Assembly (NCBI GenBank): GCA_964495465.1
Contig: CAZBWE010000073.1
Span: 1 to 10,911 of the forward strand
Origin: CAZBWE01 sp964495465
Lineage (GTDB): Bacteria; Planctomycetota; Phycisphaerae; Sedimentisphaerales; Anaerobacaceae
Direction: 5' to 3'
Length of the DNA: 10,911 nucleotides
Shown here: positions 1 through 5,569 of the stretch, piece by piece
Position numbering within the stretch: the first letter of the stretch is position 1
Layout: the number at the start of each line of letters is the position of its first letter
Made by a program: the position numbers and the translations under genes
The notes under the pieces: generated by a model
Databases searched by the model: none
What the model was told of the DNA's origin: nothing
What the model saw: the letters and a program-made list of their open reading frames with translations, nothing else

Positions 1-81
1 GTTCGCTATATGACTACATCTGTTATAGGAAGTGCCGCCGAACTGTTGGTTTACGGCACAGCCGTCAAGCTCAGCGAATAG
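1..81 (+). CDS. Possible C-terminal tail of a truncated gene
   Basis: Reading frame 1 is open from the window edge and closes with TAG at 79-81, giving 26 residues that end GTAVKLSE. I do not recognise the protein. A minus-strand frame is also open across the same bases (reading DGLFAELDGCAVNQQFGG in part), so the coding strand is not settled. The plus frame is slightly preferred because it ends cleanly and leaves the ldh gene in a tail-to-tail arrangement. No terminator with a clear stem and T-run follows. The 159 bases from 82 to 240 contain no other supported feature. Treat as tentative. Confidence 0.25.
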   Translation, partial: VRYMTTSVIGSAAELLVYGTAVKLSE

Positions 82-240
82 GCCGTCCTGTCCGATAGTA
101 TTGATAGTTGAAAGAACTCATCTAATACGCCTTTTTTATCGACGTTTCACATAACTGATAATCAAGAAATCCAGCAAAAAAGCTAAAGACTTGAATTGCC
201 TGTTTGAATCAGAAAGCTAATGGAACACGTAGATTCGCAC

Positions 241-1197
241 CTACTGCGCACCGCTTTCAATCATATCAAGAACCTCTCGAATTGCCCGCGCAGAAGCTCG
301 CAACGAAAGCACCTCCTCATCAATTAACTCGGCATCCACCACACGCTGAACACCTGAAGAACCAATTACACAAGGAACACCCAGGCAGACATCCTTAATT
401 CCGTATTCGCCTTCAAGCAAACTCGAAATCGTCAAAATGCTGTGTTCGTTCCGCAGAATTGCTTCGGTAATCCTGACAAGAGACAATCCGATTCCGTAAT
501 ACGTCGAGCCCTTATAGTCTATAATATGATAAGCCGAATTGCGAACCTGCTCGGCTATCATCAGGTGATGCTCCCTGCCTTTGCAGGCCTTACAAAACCC
601 GCAGTAAGCCGTCAAAGATACACCCGCAATATGACTTATACTCCAGGCAGGCACCTCACTATCACCATGTTCACCCAGGATATAGGCATGAACATTTCGA
701 GCGTCAATTTTACAGTGTTGACTCAGCAGATATTTAAACCTTGCGCTATCCAGCACTGTGCCCGACCCGATGATTCGTCCACGAGGCCATTTTAGATACT
801 TCTGTGCGATATAAGTTAGCGCATCAACCGGATTAGTCACCATCACGAGCGCGCCCGTGCAGGAATAAGCCGATATCTGCTCGCAAATCGCCGTAACAAT
901 CTCCGAGTTCTTCCGTATTAAATCCCGCCTTGTTTGCCCCGGCTGTTGTTTTGCCCCGGCTGTAACCACAATGATATCGGCGTCGGCACAGTCAGAGTAA
1001 TCACCCTTTTTTATCTCAACCGGAGGGATAAATGGTAAACCGTGAGATAAATCCATTACTTCCCCCTCAACACGCTTATCATCGATGTCAATCAATGCGA
1101 TTTCGCCTGCCAGTCCTCTGGGAAGCAAGGCGTATACATACGACGTGCCCACCGAGCCGGCGCCTATAACAACAACTTTCTTCTGTCCATACTCCAT
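241..1197 (-). CDS. ldh: L-lactate dehydrogenase
   Basis: Cytoplasmic NAD-dependent enzyme interconverting pyruvate and L-lactate, the usual NADH-recycling step of fermentation. Numbering is from the upstream TTG at 1203, in which the chosen ATG is residue 3. The Rossmann loop GAGSVGT is at 14-20 and an acidic NAD-ribose residue lies at about D39. The substrate-specificity position is Q86 in GAKQQPG, which marks lactate rather than malate dehydrogenase. R92, N124, D152, R155 and catalytic H179 (in GEHGDSEVP) are all present, as is T234. Full length (318 aa) is normal for the family. The ATG at 1197 is preferred because AAAGGGAG sits 6 nt upstream of it, whereas the TTG would touch the Shine-Dalgarno sequence. 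It lies 73 nt downstream of tadA on the same strand and may be co-transcribed. A cysteine-rich patch (CGFCKAC, 201-207) is an oddity. LDH versus MDH is fairly secure from Q86. Confidence 0.93.
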   Translation of the reverse strand: MEYGQKKVVVIGAGSVGTSYVYALLPRGLAGEIALIDIDDKRVEGEVMDLSHGLPFIPPVEIKKGDYSDCADADIIVVTAGAKQQPGQTRRDLIRKNSEIVTAICEQISAYSCTGALVMVTNPVDALTYIAQKYLKWPRGRIIGSGTVLDSARFKYLLSQHCKIDARNVHAYILGEHGDSEVPAWSISHIAGVSLTAYCGFCKACKGREHHLMIAEQVRNSAYHIIDYKGSTYYGIGLSLVRITEAILRNEHSILTISSLLEGEYGIKDVCLGVPCVIGSSGVQRVVDAELIDEEVLSLRASARAIREVLDMIESGAQ

Positions 1198-1270
1198 AAC
1201 CAACTCCCTTTCCCTGCATTATCCGATGAGACAACTGCCATTGAGGTTTTTATGTTATCGAGAAACAATC

Positions 1271-1750
1271 TTATACAAAATCAGAATTCTGTGAACGCCT
1301 TTTCTTAAAAAACTCCTGTAATTGCTGGCTGCATTCGTTCGCCAGGACACCGCCGATAACTTCCAGCTGGTGGTTGAGCCGTTCATCCTGAACGATATTA
1401 TATAGACTTTTCACAGCTCCTGTCTTTGGGTCGTCACAGCCGTAAACCAACCGGTCAATTCTGGCCAAGACCAGAGCACCAGCACACATCGGGCACGGTT
1501 CCAAGGTAACATATATTGTGCAGCCGTTAAGCCGCCAACTTTCAAGATAGCTGGCTGCTTGCGTCAAAGCGATTATCTCCGCGTGGGCAGTGGGGTCTTT
1601 AAGCTGCTCTCTTTGATTATAGGCCTTGCCGATGATTTGGTCCTTGTAAACGATAACCGCCCCGATGGGCACATCGCCATTTTCCTCAGCTATCTCCGCC
1701 TGCTCGATAGCAATCTTCATAAATTGGTCTTCGTTGTTGGATTTGTTCAT
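1271..1750 (-). CDS. tadA: tRNA adenosine(34) deaminase TadA
   Basis: Zinc-dependent deaminase that converts A34 to inosine in the anticodon wobble position of tRNA-Arg(ACG), acting as a homodimer in the cytoplasm. The cytidine/deoxycytidylate deaminase fold is clear. The HAE motif has zinc ligand H56 and proton-shuttling E58, and PCPMC at 85-89 supplies zinc ligands C86 and C89. GDVPIGAVIV (25-34) and N45 match the nucleotide-binding region. The length of 159 aa is typical, and the basic C-terminal tail (KKRRSQN) is also usual. The ATG at 1750 is the first in frame; no convincing Shine-Dalgarno sequence precedes it. It follows the brnA remnant by 57 nt and precedes ldh, all on the minus strand, so toxin-antitoxin transcripts may run into it. 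I found no separate promoter of good quality. Confidence 0.96.
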   Translation of the reverse strand: MNKSNNEDQFMKIAIEQAEIAEENGDVPIGAVIVYKDQIIGKAYNQREQLKDPTAHAEIIALTQAASYLESWRLNGCTIYVTLEPCPMCAGALVLARIDRLVYGCDDPKTGAVKSLYNIVQDERLNHQLEVIGGVLANECSQQLQEFFKKRRSQNSDFV

Positions 1751-1807
1751 TTTAAAAACCGGACGATATTTTGCAAACTGCTGCAGTTATTTAAGTAATG
1801 GCTAATC

Positions 1808-2086
1808 TTACCGTTGGGTTACATTCTCTAATTCTGCTTCAATCCTCTCTGCCAGGAATATTTTCAAAAGGGATTGATACGGCACATCTTTCTTATTGGC
1901 GAGCAGCTTCAACTCTTCAACCATCATTTCCGGCAGTCTGACCGAGATTGTCCTGGCGGATGGTTTCAGTTTGCCGAGAACAGCTTTTTTACCCTTTTTC
2001 CAGTCAATAAAATCTGTAGAGTCGTTTTTACTCCAGAATTGCCTTTCCTAATCCTCACTTTTAAATTTTGGAACTCTTTTGCTCAT
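1808..2086 (-). pseudogene. brnA: BrnA/CopG-type antitoxin interrupted by in-frame amber codon
   Basis: The reading frame begins with an ATG whose last bases overlap the brnT stop (ATGA, 2086-2083), the usual tight brnTA arrangement. It starts MSKRVPKFKSED, then meets TAG at 2050-2048, then continues without another stop as ERQFWSKNDSTDFIDW and on to TAA at 1808-1810. Counted through the TAG it is 92 codons. The downstream part has the hallmarks of CopG-type antitoxins of BrnT: the FW..xDSTDxxDW block, then a ribbon-helix-helix start TISVRLPEMM and a helix ending VPYQSLLKIFLAERIE. No ATG, GTG or TTG follows the TAG before the ATG pair inside the ribbon-helix-helix segment, so there is no obvious restart. 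The rest of the frame is undamaged, which suggests a recent mutation, a sequencing error or stop readthrough. If translated as written, only a 12-residue peptide results. Confidence 0.82.
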
Positions 2087-2391
2087 AATTCCCTTTCCCT
2101 GTAAACCTGCCTTTCTTTTCTGCTCACATCCCTCGCTGAAATCACTCGAATCAGATTTCTGCGAATAGTCAATACGACAAAAAGCAGTCTCTTTTTATCA
2201 GTCTGTCCTAATACATAATATCGAGGTTCTTTCTGCGAGCGTGCTGGGTTGTCCTGAACAACAAAGGGCTCATTGAAAAATACCTGCTTGCATTCAAATG
2301 GGTTGACCTTATGTTTAGCCCGTATCTTCTTTATATCGTTTCCATCCCAATCAAAATCCGTGCATTTTAGCAATTTTTCTAAGGCATCCAT
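2083..2391 (-). CDS. brnT: BrnT-family toxin (ribonuclease)
   Basis: Toxin of a type II toxin-antitoxin module. BrnT is a small RelE-fold ribonuclease that cleaves cellular RNA and is held inactive by BrnA, with which it also represses its own promoter. The family (DUF497) signature is clear: FDWDGND near the N-terminus, then KH before V (IRAKHKV), a QVFF turn, YYVLGQT, and the C-terminal strand IRVISARD followed by ERQVYRE. The ORF can be opened at a TTG at 2400, but the ATG at 2391 is preferred. It gives 102 aa and sits exactly 9 nt after the -10 box, with no Shine-Dalgarno sequence, so the mRNA is probably nearly leaderless. No frameshift or stop is seen, so the toxin appears intact while its antitoxin frame carries a stop. 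Confidence 0.9.
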   Translation of the reverse strand: MDALEKLLKCTDFDWDGNDIKKIRAKHKVNPFECKQVFFNEPFVVQDNPARSQKEPRYYVLGQTDKKRLLFVVLTIRRNLIRVISARDVSRKERQVYREREL

Positions 2392-2400
2392 ACTATTCAA

Positions 2401-2429
2401 AGTATATAATAGTTATATACGATAGTCAG
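2401..2429 (-). promoter_or_regulatory. brnTA promoter with palindromic operator
   Basis: On the minus strand, CTGACT (-35, 2429-2424), a 17-bp spacer and TATACT (-10, 2406-2401) form a good sigma-70 promoter. A perfect inverted repeat, GTATATAA-TAG-TTATATAC on the plus strand (2402-2420), fills most of the spacer and overlaps the -10 box. BrnA proteins bind DNA as ribbon-helix-helix dimers and repress their own operon, so this palindrome is the likely operator. That assignment is inference from position and symmetry. The -10 box ends 9 nt before the brnT ATG. Confidence 0.72.
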
Positions 2430-2486
2430 GCGCATTGATTATTCACAATTAGTATAAGCCCGTTCTTTGGGATATTTAGGAAGATT

Positions 2487-3080
2487 CTACCCGAATAATC
2501 TCCTTATGTCTTCGTCTGTAATCTTTTCATCGGGCCTTATCGGCTCTCCTCTTTGCCTGCGCAAGTGCTCGAAAAATTCTCTGACATTTTGCGATGCCGA
2601 CTTGATTATCAATCCCAGTGAATACCTCATTAAAGAGACATCCGCTCCGTCAAGGATGCCCTTTATCAGCCCTGTATCTGCGTTCTCCTGTTCGTCCATC
2701 TTCCGGTTAAATCCGTCCAAAACTTCCTGTAAAGTGCCGTATTCTATCTGTTCTTCAGCGATTATTTTGTTGGTTATATGAGAGTAGGGCAGCCCCATAG
2801 TTCTGAAAAGATAAACGGCTTCCTGCGGCAGAGCGTCTGCGTGTTCAAAACCTTCTTTGAATTCCGGTCCGCTGTAATATCCGGGCAGCAGTATTTGCGG
2901 CTTCTGGAACATAACAACGCCTTTTCTCACAACTGTTCTGTCCCTGAATCGGCTGTGCTCGGCGGCAAATACGTATGGCAGCTCCATATCTCCGAAGGTG
3001 TAGAGTATCCGCTGATACTCTCGAATCACCTCGGTTTTTTGCCAGTAGTCCTTGAATTTTTCCTTGTTAGATTCAGGCAT
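2487..3080 (-). CDS. Conserved-looking protein of unknown function
   Basis: I do not recognise this 197-aa protein. It has no signal peptide or membrane segment and looks soluble and mostly mixed alpha/beta. Notable stretches are LPYVFAAEHSRFRDRTVVRKG (35-54 region), a proline/aromatic patch PQILLPGYYSGPEF (61-74), a middle helix LPQEAVYLFRTMGLPYSHI, and a charged C-terminus FFEHLRRQRGEPIRPDEKIT followed by DEDIRRLFG. The frame extends upstream to a TTG at 3152. The ATG at 3080 is chosen because a promoter -10 box (3118-3123) lies inside that extension, so its first codons would not be transcribed. The upstream AAAGAG is at most a weak Shine-Dalgarno sequence. It lies alone between the structured RNA unit and the brnTA promoter, with its own promoter, so nothing in the context indicates a role. 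Confidence 0.78.
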   Translation of the reverse strand: MPESNKEKFKDYWQKTEVIREYQRILYTFGDMELPYVFAAEHSRFRDRTVVRKGVVMFQKPQILLPGYYSGPEFKEGFEHADALPQEAVYLFRTMGLPYSHITNKIIAEEQIEYGTLQEVLDGFNRKMDEQENADTGLIKGILDGADVSLMRYSLGLIIKSASQNVREFFEHLRRQRGEPIRPDEKITDEDIRRLFG

Positions 3081-3117
3081 CTTTATTTTCTCTTTAACAC
3101 TATGGTCAGATATAAAA

Positions 3118-3146
3118 AGTATAGTTGATTTTGCTGCGTTAGTCAA
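3118..3146 (-). promoter_or_regulatory. Sigma-70 promoter of the 197-aa gene
   Basis: On the minus strand, TTGACT (-35, 3146-3141), a 17-bp spacer and TATACT (-10, 3123-3118) make a near-consensus promoter. Transcription would start near 3111, about 30 nt before the ATG at 3080. It lies downstream of the terminator at 3192-3246, so the 197-aa gene can be expressed independently of the RNA unit upstream. Confidence 0.75.
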
Positions 3147-3191
3147 ATTCAATCAGTTTTCTTATGATGCTGTTTGATTCGCAGAGGACAT

Positions 3192-3246
3192 AAAAAAAGG
3201 GAGACACGGGCGATTCATAAAGAATCTTAGTGCCACCCCGCCTCCC
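3192..3246 (-). terminator. Intrinsic terminator of the small RNA
   Basis: On the minus strand a long hairpin (3246-3199) is followed by seven T (3198-3192). The outer stem GGGAG...CTCCC continues through G-T pairs to GGG/CCC, then an asymmetric loop containing TGGCACTAA, then an upper stem GATTC/GAATC closed by TTTAT. The GC-rich base followed by the T-run is a standard rho-independent terminator. The large one-sided internal loop is unusual and may be functional. Confidence 0.75.
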
Positions 3247-3313
3247 TCGTTGCGAAGTGCCGTTACTGTTATTATCAGCTTTTAGCGAAACCGCCTGTTT
3301 ACACTCGCAACAC
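3192..3313 (-). ncRNA. Putative free-standing structured small RNA, about 120 nt
   Basis: A promoter (3318-3346) would start transcription near 3311-3313, and an intrinsic terminator ends it at 3192, giving about 120 nt with no ORF of note. The 5' end can form a stem: GTTGCGAGTG (3311-3302) pairs with CACTTCGCAAC (3259-3249) with one bulged base, closing a 42-nt loop. Inside the loop, GCG-GTTT-CGC and CTG-ATAATAA-CAG are possible small hairpins. Two bases later the terminator hairpin begins. The unit lies 3' of the deacylase gene and 5' of the 197-aa gene, but it has its own start and stop signals, so a free RNA or a terminating leader are both possible. I cannot assign it to a known family. 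Confidence 0.58.
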
Positions 3314-3317
3314 TAAT

Positions 3318-3346
3318 ATAATATCAAAATATACATCTTATGTCAA
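3318..3346 (-). promoter_or_regulatory. Near-consensus sigma-70 promoter for the small RNA
   Basis: Minus strand TTGACA (-35, 3346-3341), 17-bp spacer, TATTAT (-10, 3323-3318). The -35 is perfect and the -10 matches five of six. The predicted start at about 3311-3313 falls exactly at the first base of the 5' stem of the RNA. It lies 51 nt past the deacylase stop codon. Confidence 0.78.
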
Positions 3347-3397
3347 GTAAATATATAGACAAAAATGGCGTTTGTGAGACGGCTTTTGGAATTGCGA

Positions 3398-4513
3398 TTA
3401 TCCCAAGAACTTAAGAATAACATTCTTATAATGTTTGACAGCTTTGTCCAAATCGGCAATTTCGATGTATTCGTCGGGCTTGTGAGCAAGCTCCGGCTTG
3501 CCCGGCCCAAATATCACTACCGGCGCACCCAGCGCAGCAAAATAAGGACCATCGGTAGTAAAACCAACGGCCTTTGTTTCACCTGTCCCCAGGCAGGAGC
3601 AAAAGTCCTTCACGAAGCTGCTGCTGCAATCCGTCTCTAACGCCTGCACTTCTCGCACAACAGAAACCTCTGCATCGAATGAGGAATTTCTTTGTTTTAA
3701 TTTCGCAAAGATTTTTTCAAAGTCTTCGATAAATTGCTGATGATGTTGTGTTGGCAAAGTGCGAATATCTACGCCAATACTGCACGCATCCGGGATAACG
3801 TTGATATCCTTACCGCCGGAGATTGTATTGATGCTCATAGAGGAATTGCCCAGCAGCTCGTGCGATTCCGCGTAGATGTCATAATTTTGAAGCTCGTCTA
3901 AAAAGGATTTCATTGAAGATATAGCGTTTATTCCCAGGTGTGGTGCTGAGCTGTGGGCGGTCCGGCCTTTGGTTGTAACTTTCAGCCACAATATTCCCCG
4001 GTGAGCGGTGATAACTGCAAAGTCTGTCGGTTCGGTGATGACCACGCCGGCAAGTGCGGGCAGCTGTCCGCCATAGTCGCGAATGAATCTCATCGTCCCG
4101 CAGCTATTGGTTTCCTCGCCTGCAGCAGCAGCGAGTATGATATCGCCCTGTAGCCTGGTGCCGGACTCAGCGATCTGGCCGATAGCTGTAACAATCGCGG
4201 CGATTGCTCCCTTCATATCTGTTGCACCGCGGCCGTAGATTTTGCCATCGCTCTCAACCGCATCGAAGGCGGGTTTTTCCCAGCTTGCCTCGCCAGGCCC
4301 GACAACGTCAAGATGACAAACAAATAGAAGCGCACCTTTTTCCCCGGCTGAATTTATCCGTGCGATGATATTTGCCCTGTTTGTGTCCCAGATGTCTATC
4401 CGAGATTCTACGCCAAAGCGGTCAAGCTCGGCTGCAATTACCTCTGCCGCGGCCAATTCGCCCTTTTCTGTGGTAGTCTCAGCTCGAATGAGTTTTTTCA
4501 ATAATGTTTTCAT
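3398..4513 (-). CDS. M20-family deacylase, ArgE/DapE-like
   Basis: Dinuclear-zinc amidohydrolase of the acetylornithine deacetylase / succinyl-diaminopimelate desuccinylase group, cytoplasmic, 371 aa (usual family length). Metal and catalytic residues are complete: H67 with D69 in CHLDVV, bridging D99 in GRGATDMKG, general base E133 and ligand E134 in AGEET, E161 in ITEPTD, and H344 in AHKPDEY. GRTAHSS (183-189) and VDIRT (248-252) mark the inserted dimerisation domain, with H187 expected to reach the partner's active site. The family acts in arginine or lysine synthesis or in peptide turnover. Motifs alone do not separate ArgE from DapE or a broader N-acyl-amino-acid deacylase, and no arg or dap neighbour helps. 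The ATG at 4513 lies only 9 nt after a perfect TATAAT, so the mRNA is probably nearly leaderless. It is divergent from the zinc-ribbon gene. Confidence 0.88.
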   Translation of the reverse strand: MKTLLKKLIRAETTTEKGELAAAEVIAAELDRFGVESRIDIWDTNRANIIARINSAGEKGALLFVCHLDVVGPGEASWEKPAFDAVESDGKIYGRGATDMKGAIAAIVTAIGQIAESGTRLQGDIILAAAAGEETNSCGTMRFIRDYGGQLPALAGVVITEPTDFAVITAHRGILWLKVTTKGRTAHSSAPHLGINAISSMKSFLDELQNYDIYAESHELLGNSSMSINTISGGKDINVIPDACSIGVDIRTLPTQHHQQFIEDFEKIFAKLKQRNSSFDAEVSVVREVQALETDCSSSFVKDFCSCLGTGETKAVGFTTDGPYFAALGAPVVIFGPGKPELAHKPDEYIEIADLDKAVKHYKNVILKFLG

Positions 4514-4522
4514 CGTCCTGCA

Positions 4523-4551
4523 ATTATATAATCGACAGCAATACTTTACAA
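4523..4551 (-). promoter_or_regulatory. Promoter of the M20 deacylase, near-leaderless start
   Basis: Minus strand TTGTAA (-35, 4551-4546), 17-bp spacer, TATAAT (-10, 4528-4523, perfect). Only 9 nt separate the -10 box from the ATG, so transcription should begin about 3-6 nt before the start codon. An AGGA two bases before the ATG is too close to act as a normal Shine-Dalgarno sequence. Confidence 0.7.
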
Positions 4552-4556
4552 AGGAC

Positions 4557-4576
4557 TACCCTCAAAAATAAGGGTA
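4557..4576. repeat. Small perfect inverted repeat in the divergent spacer
   Basis: TACCCT (4557-4562) and AGGGTA (4571-4576) are perfect arms around an 8-base AT-rich spacer. It lies just upstream of the deacylase -35 box in the 249-bp divergent region, a plausible regulator site, but no protein can be named. To its right lies a near-tandem AATAATAA run at about 4670-4690. Confidence 0.35.
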
Positions 4577-4692
4577 AAAGACAATTGGCTAAATTATGTA
4601 ACTACCCGCTATTAATTACTTAACTCCGTAATCTCTGCGTTTTGTGGAGTTCCGCGGTTTGTGAAAAAAATAATAAAATAATAAAATAATTA

Positions 4693-4721
4693 TTGAATAT
4701 TATAGTTTAAGCGAAGATAAT
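4693..4721 (+). promoter_or_regulatory. Promoter of the zinc-ribbon/RNase H-PurN block
   Basis: TTGAAT (-35, 4693-4698), 17-bp spacer, GATAAT (-10, 4716-4721). The start would be near 4728, giving a leader of about 35 nt before the ATG at 4763. The AT-rich tract just upstream (4665-4692) could act as an UP-like element. Matches are four and five of six, so this is a moderate call. Confidence 0.55.
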
Positions 4722-4762
4722 ACCAAGTTTGAGAACTTCAGAGTCGGCAAGAAGGAGTGTAA

Positions 4763-5500
4763 ATGGGACCTGTATTGAATGGGTTGATAAAACTTCAAAG
4801 TGTTGAAAATCGCCTTCGGGCTGCAAAGGCCAAACTTGCAAGATGTAGAAGAAACGTAGTTATCCAGGAAAATCAAATCAGAGTCCTCCAAAATACGCTT
4901 GAAGCCAAAAAAGAGGAGATTCTGCTAACCAAAGTTCAGTTCGATAGACTGGAACTGGAACTAAAGGGCAGAGATGAGCAAATATCCAGATTAAGGGCCT
5001 CCTTGAACACCGCAAAAACAAACAAAGAATATGCCGCAGTTCTGACACAGCTTAATACAACAAAAGCGGACAATTCCAAGACCGAAACACAACTTCTCGA
5101 ATTGATGAAAGCTATGGAGGTCGATGAGGCCGAAAGCGAAAACCTCCGGCAGCAAATAGATGAGCAAAAACAACAACTCGAGCGGGTTCGAAAAGAGGCC
5201 GAGCAACTGGCAACAAAATACCAACAGGAAATCGAAGAAATCCAGGTTGAATGGGACGGCTGCGCAAAGGATATTCCAAAAGAAACTTTAGAGGTGTTCA
5301 AACGCGTCGCTGAAACATTTGACGGCCAGGCGGTAGCAGTGATTGAACAGCAGGAACGCAAAACAGGGGCCTATACCTGCGGCGGCTGCTTCATGGGTAT
5401 CACCGCTGAGTCAGTCAATCTGCTTATGACTAAGGATGAAATAATCCGTTGTCCCAACTGCACGAGGATACTTGTGCTTGGAAGTGAAGAGCAAATCTGA
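4763..5500 (+). CDS. Coiled-coil protein with C-terminal C4 zinc ribbon (COG1579 type)
   Basis: The 245-aa protein begins with a long charged coiled coil (about residues 10-165) rich in E, K, Q and L. It contains the family's TNKEYAAVLTQL block (86-97). A short linker follows and then a C4 zinc ribbon with ligands C206 and C209 (CGGC) and C230 and C233 (CPNC). The exact biochemical role of this widespread family is not settled; a nucleic-acid link is inferred from the ribbon and from its habit of sitting beside an RNase H gene. AAGGAG lies 5 nt before the ATG, a strong start. It is the first gene of a plus-strand block, followed 69 nt later by the RNase H-PurN fusion. This matches the Rv2229c-Rv2228c order in Mycobacterium. 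No membrane segment or signal peptide is visible. Confidence 0.92.
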   Translation: MGPVLNGLIKLQSVENRLRAAKAKLARCRRNVVIQENQIRVLQNTLEAKKEEILLTKVQFDRLELELKGRDEQISRLRASLNTAKTNKEYAAVLTQLNTTKADNSKTETQLLELMKAMEVDEAESENLRQQIDEQKQQLERVRKEAEQLATKYQQEIEEIQVEWDGCAKDIPKETLEVFKRVAETFDGQAVAVIEQQERKTGAYTCGGCFMGITAESVNLLMTKDEIIRCPNCTRILVLGSEEQI

Positions 5501-5516
5501 TATTCAGCATTTGATG

Positions 5517-5562
5517 CCCCCCCCTGTCTTGGCAGTATTGCCGAGTCGAAGACAGAAGGGGG
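5517..5562 (+). promoter_or_regulatory. Nested hairpin that buries the ribosome binding site
   Basis: In the gap before the RNase H-PurN start, CCCCC (5519-5523) and CTGTCTT (5524-5530) pair with AAGACAG (5549-5555) and GGGGG (5558-5562), leaving only an AA bulge. A second perfect hairpin, GGCA-GTAT-TGCC (5531-5542), sits inside. The GGGGG arm is the only Shine-Dalgarno-like sequence for the ATG at 5570 (spacing 7), so the folded form should hide it. There is no T-run, so it is not a terminator. Regulation by opening this stem is inference. Confidence 0.6.
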
Positions 5563-5569
5563 ATACGAG

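Noticed and set aside
1..117. Open minus-strand frame reading DGLFAELDGCAVNQQFGG
   Set aside because: It has no start codon after the TGA that opens it and overlaps the plus-strand frame that ends at 81. Neither can be proved from so few bases.
3199..3246. T-box riboswitch, suggested by GGGGTGGCAC on the minus strand
   Set aside because: The TGGC resembles the tRNA-pairing bulge, but it is not followed by the usual ACC, the stem upstream is too short for a normal Stem I with a specifier loop, and the motif sits inside the terminator hairpin itself. No aminoacyl-tRNA synthetase or amino-acid gene follows.
3361..3388. Terminator just after the M20 deacylase (GCCGTC...ACGCC then TTTTT on the minus strand)
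   Set aside because: The stem has mismatches in its centre and only about three contiguous GC pairs.
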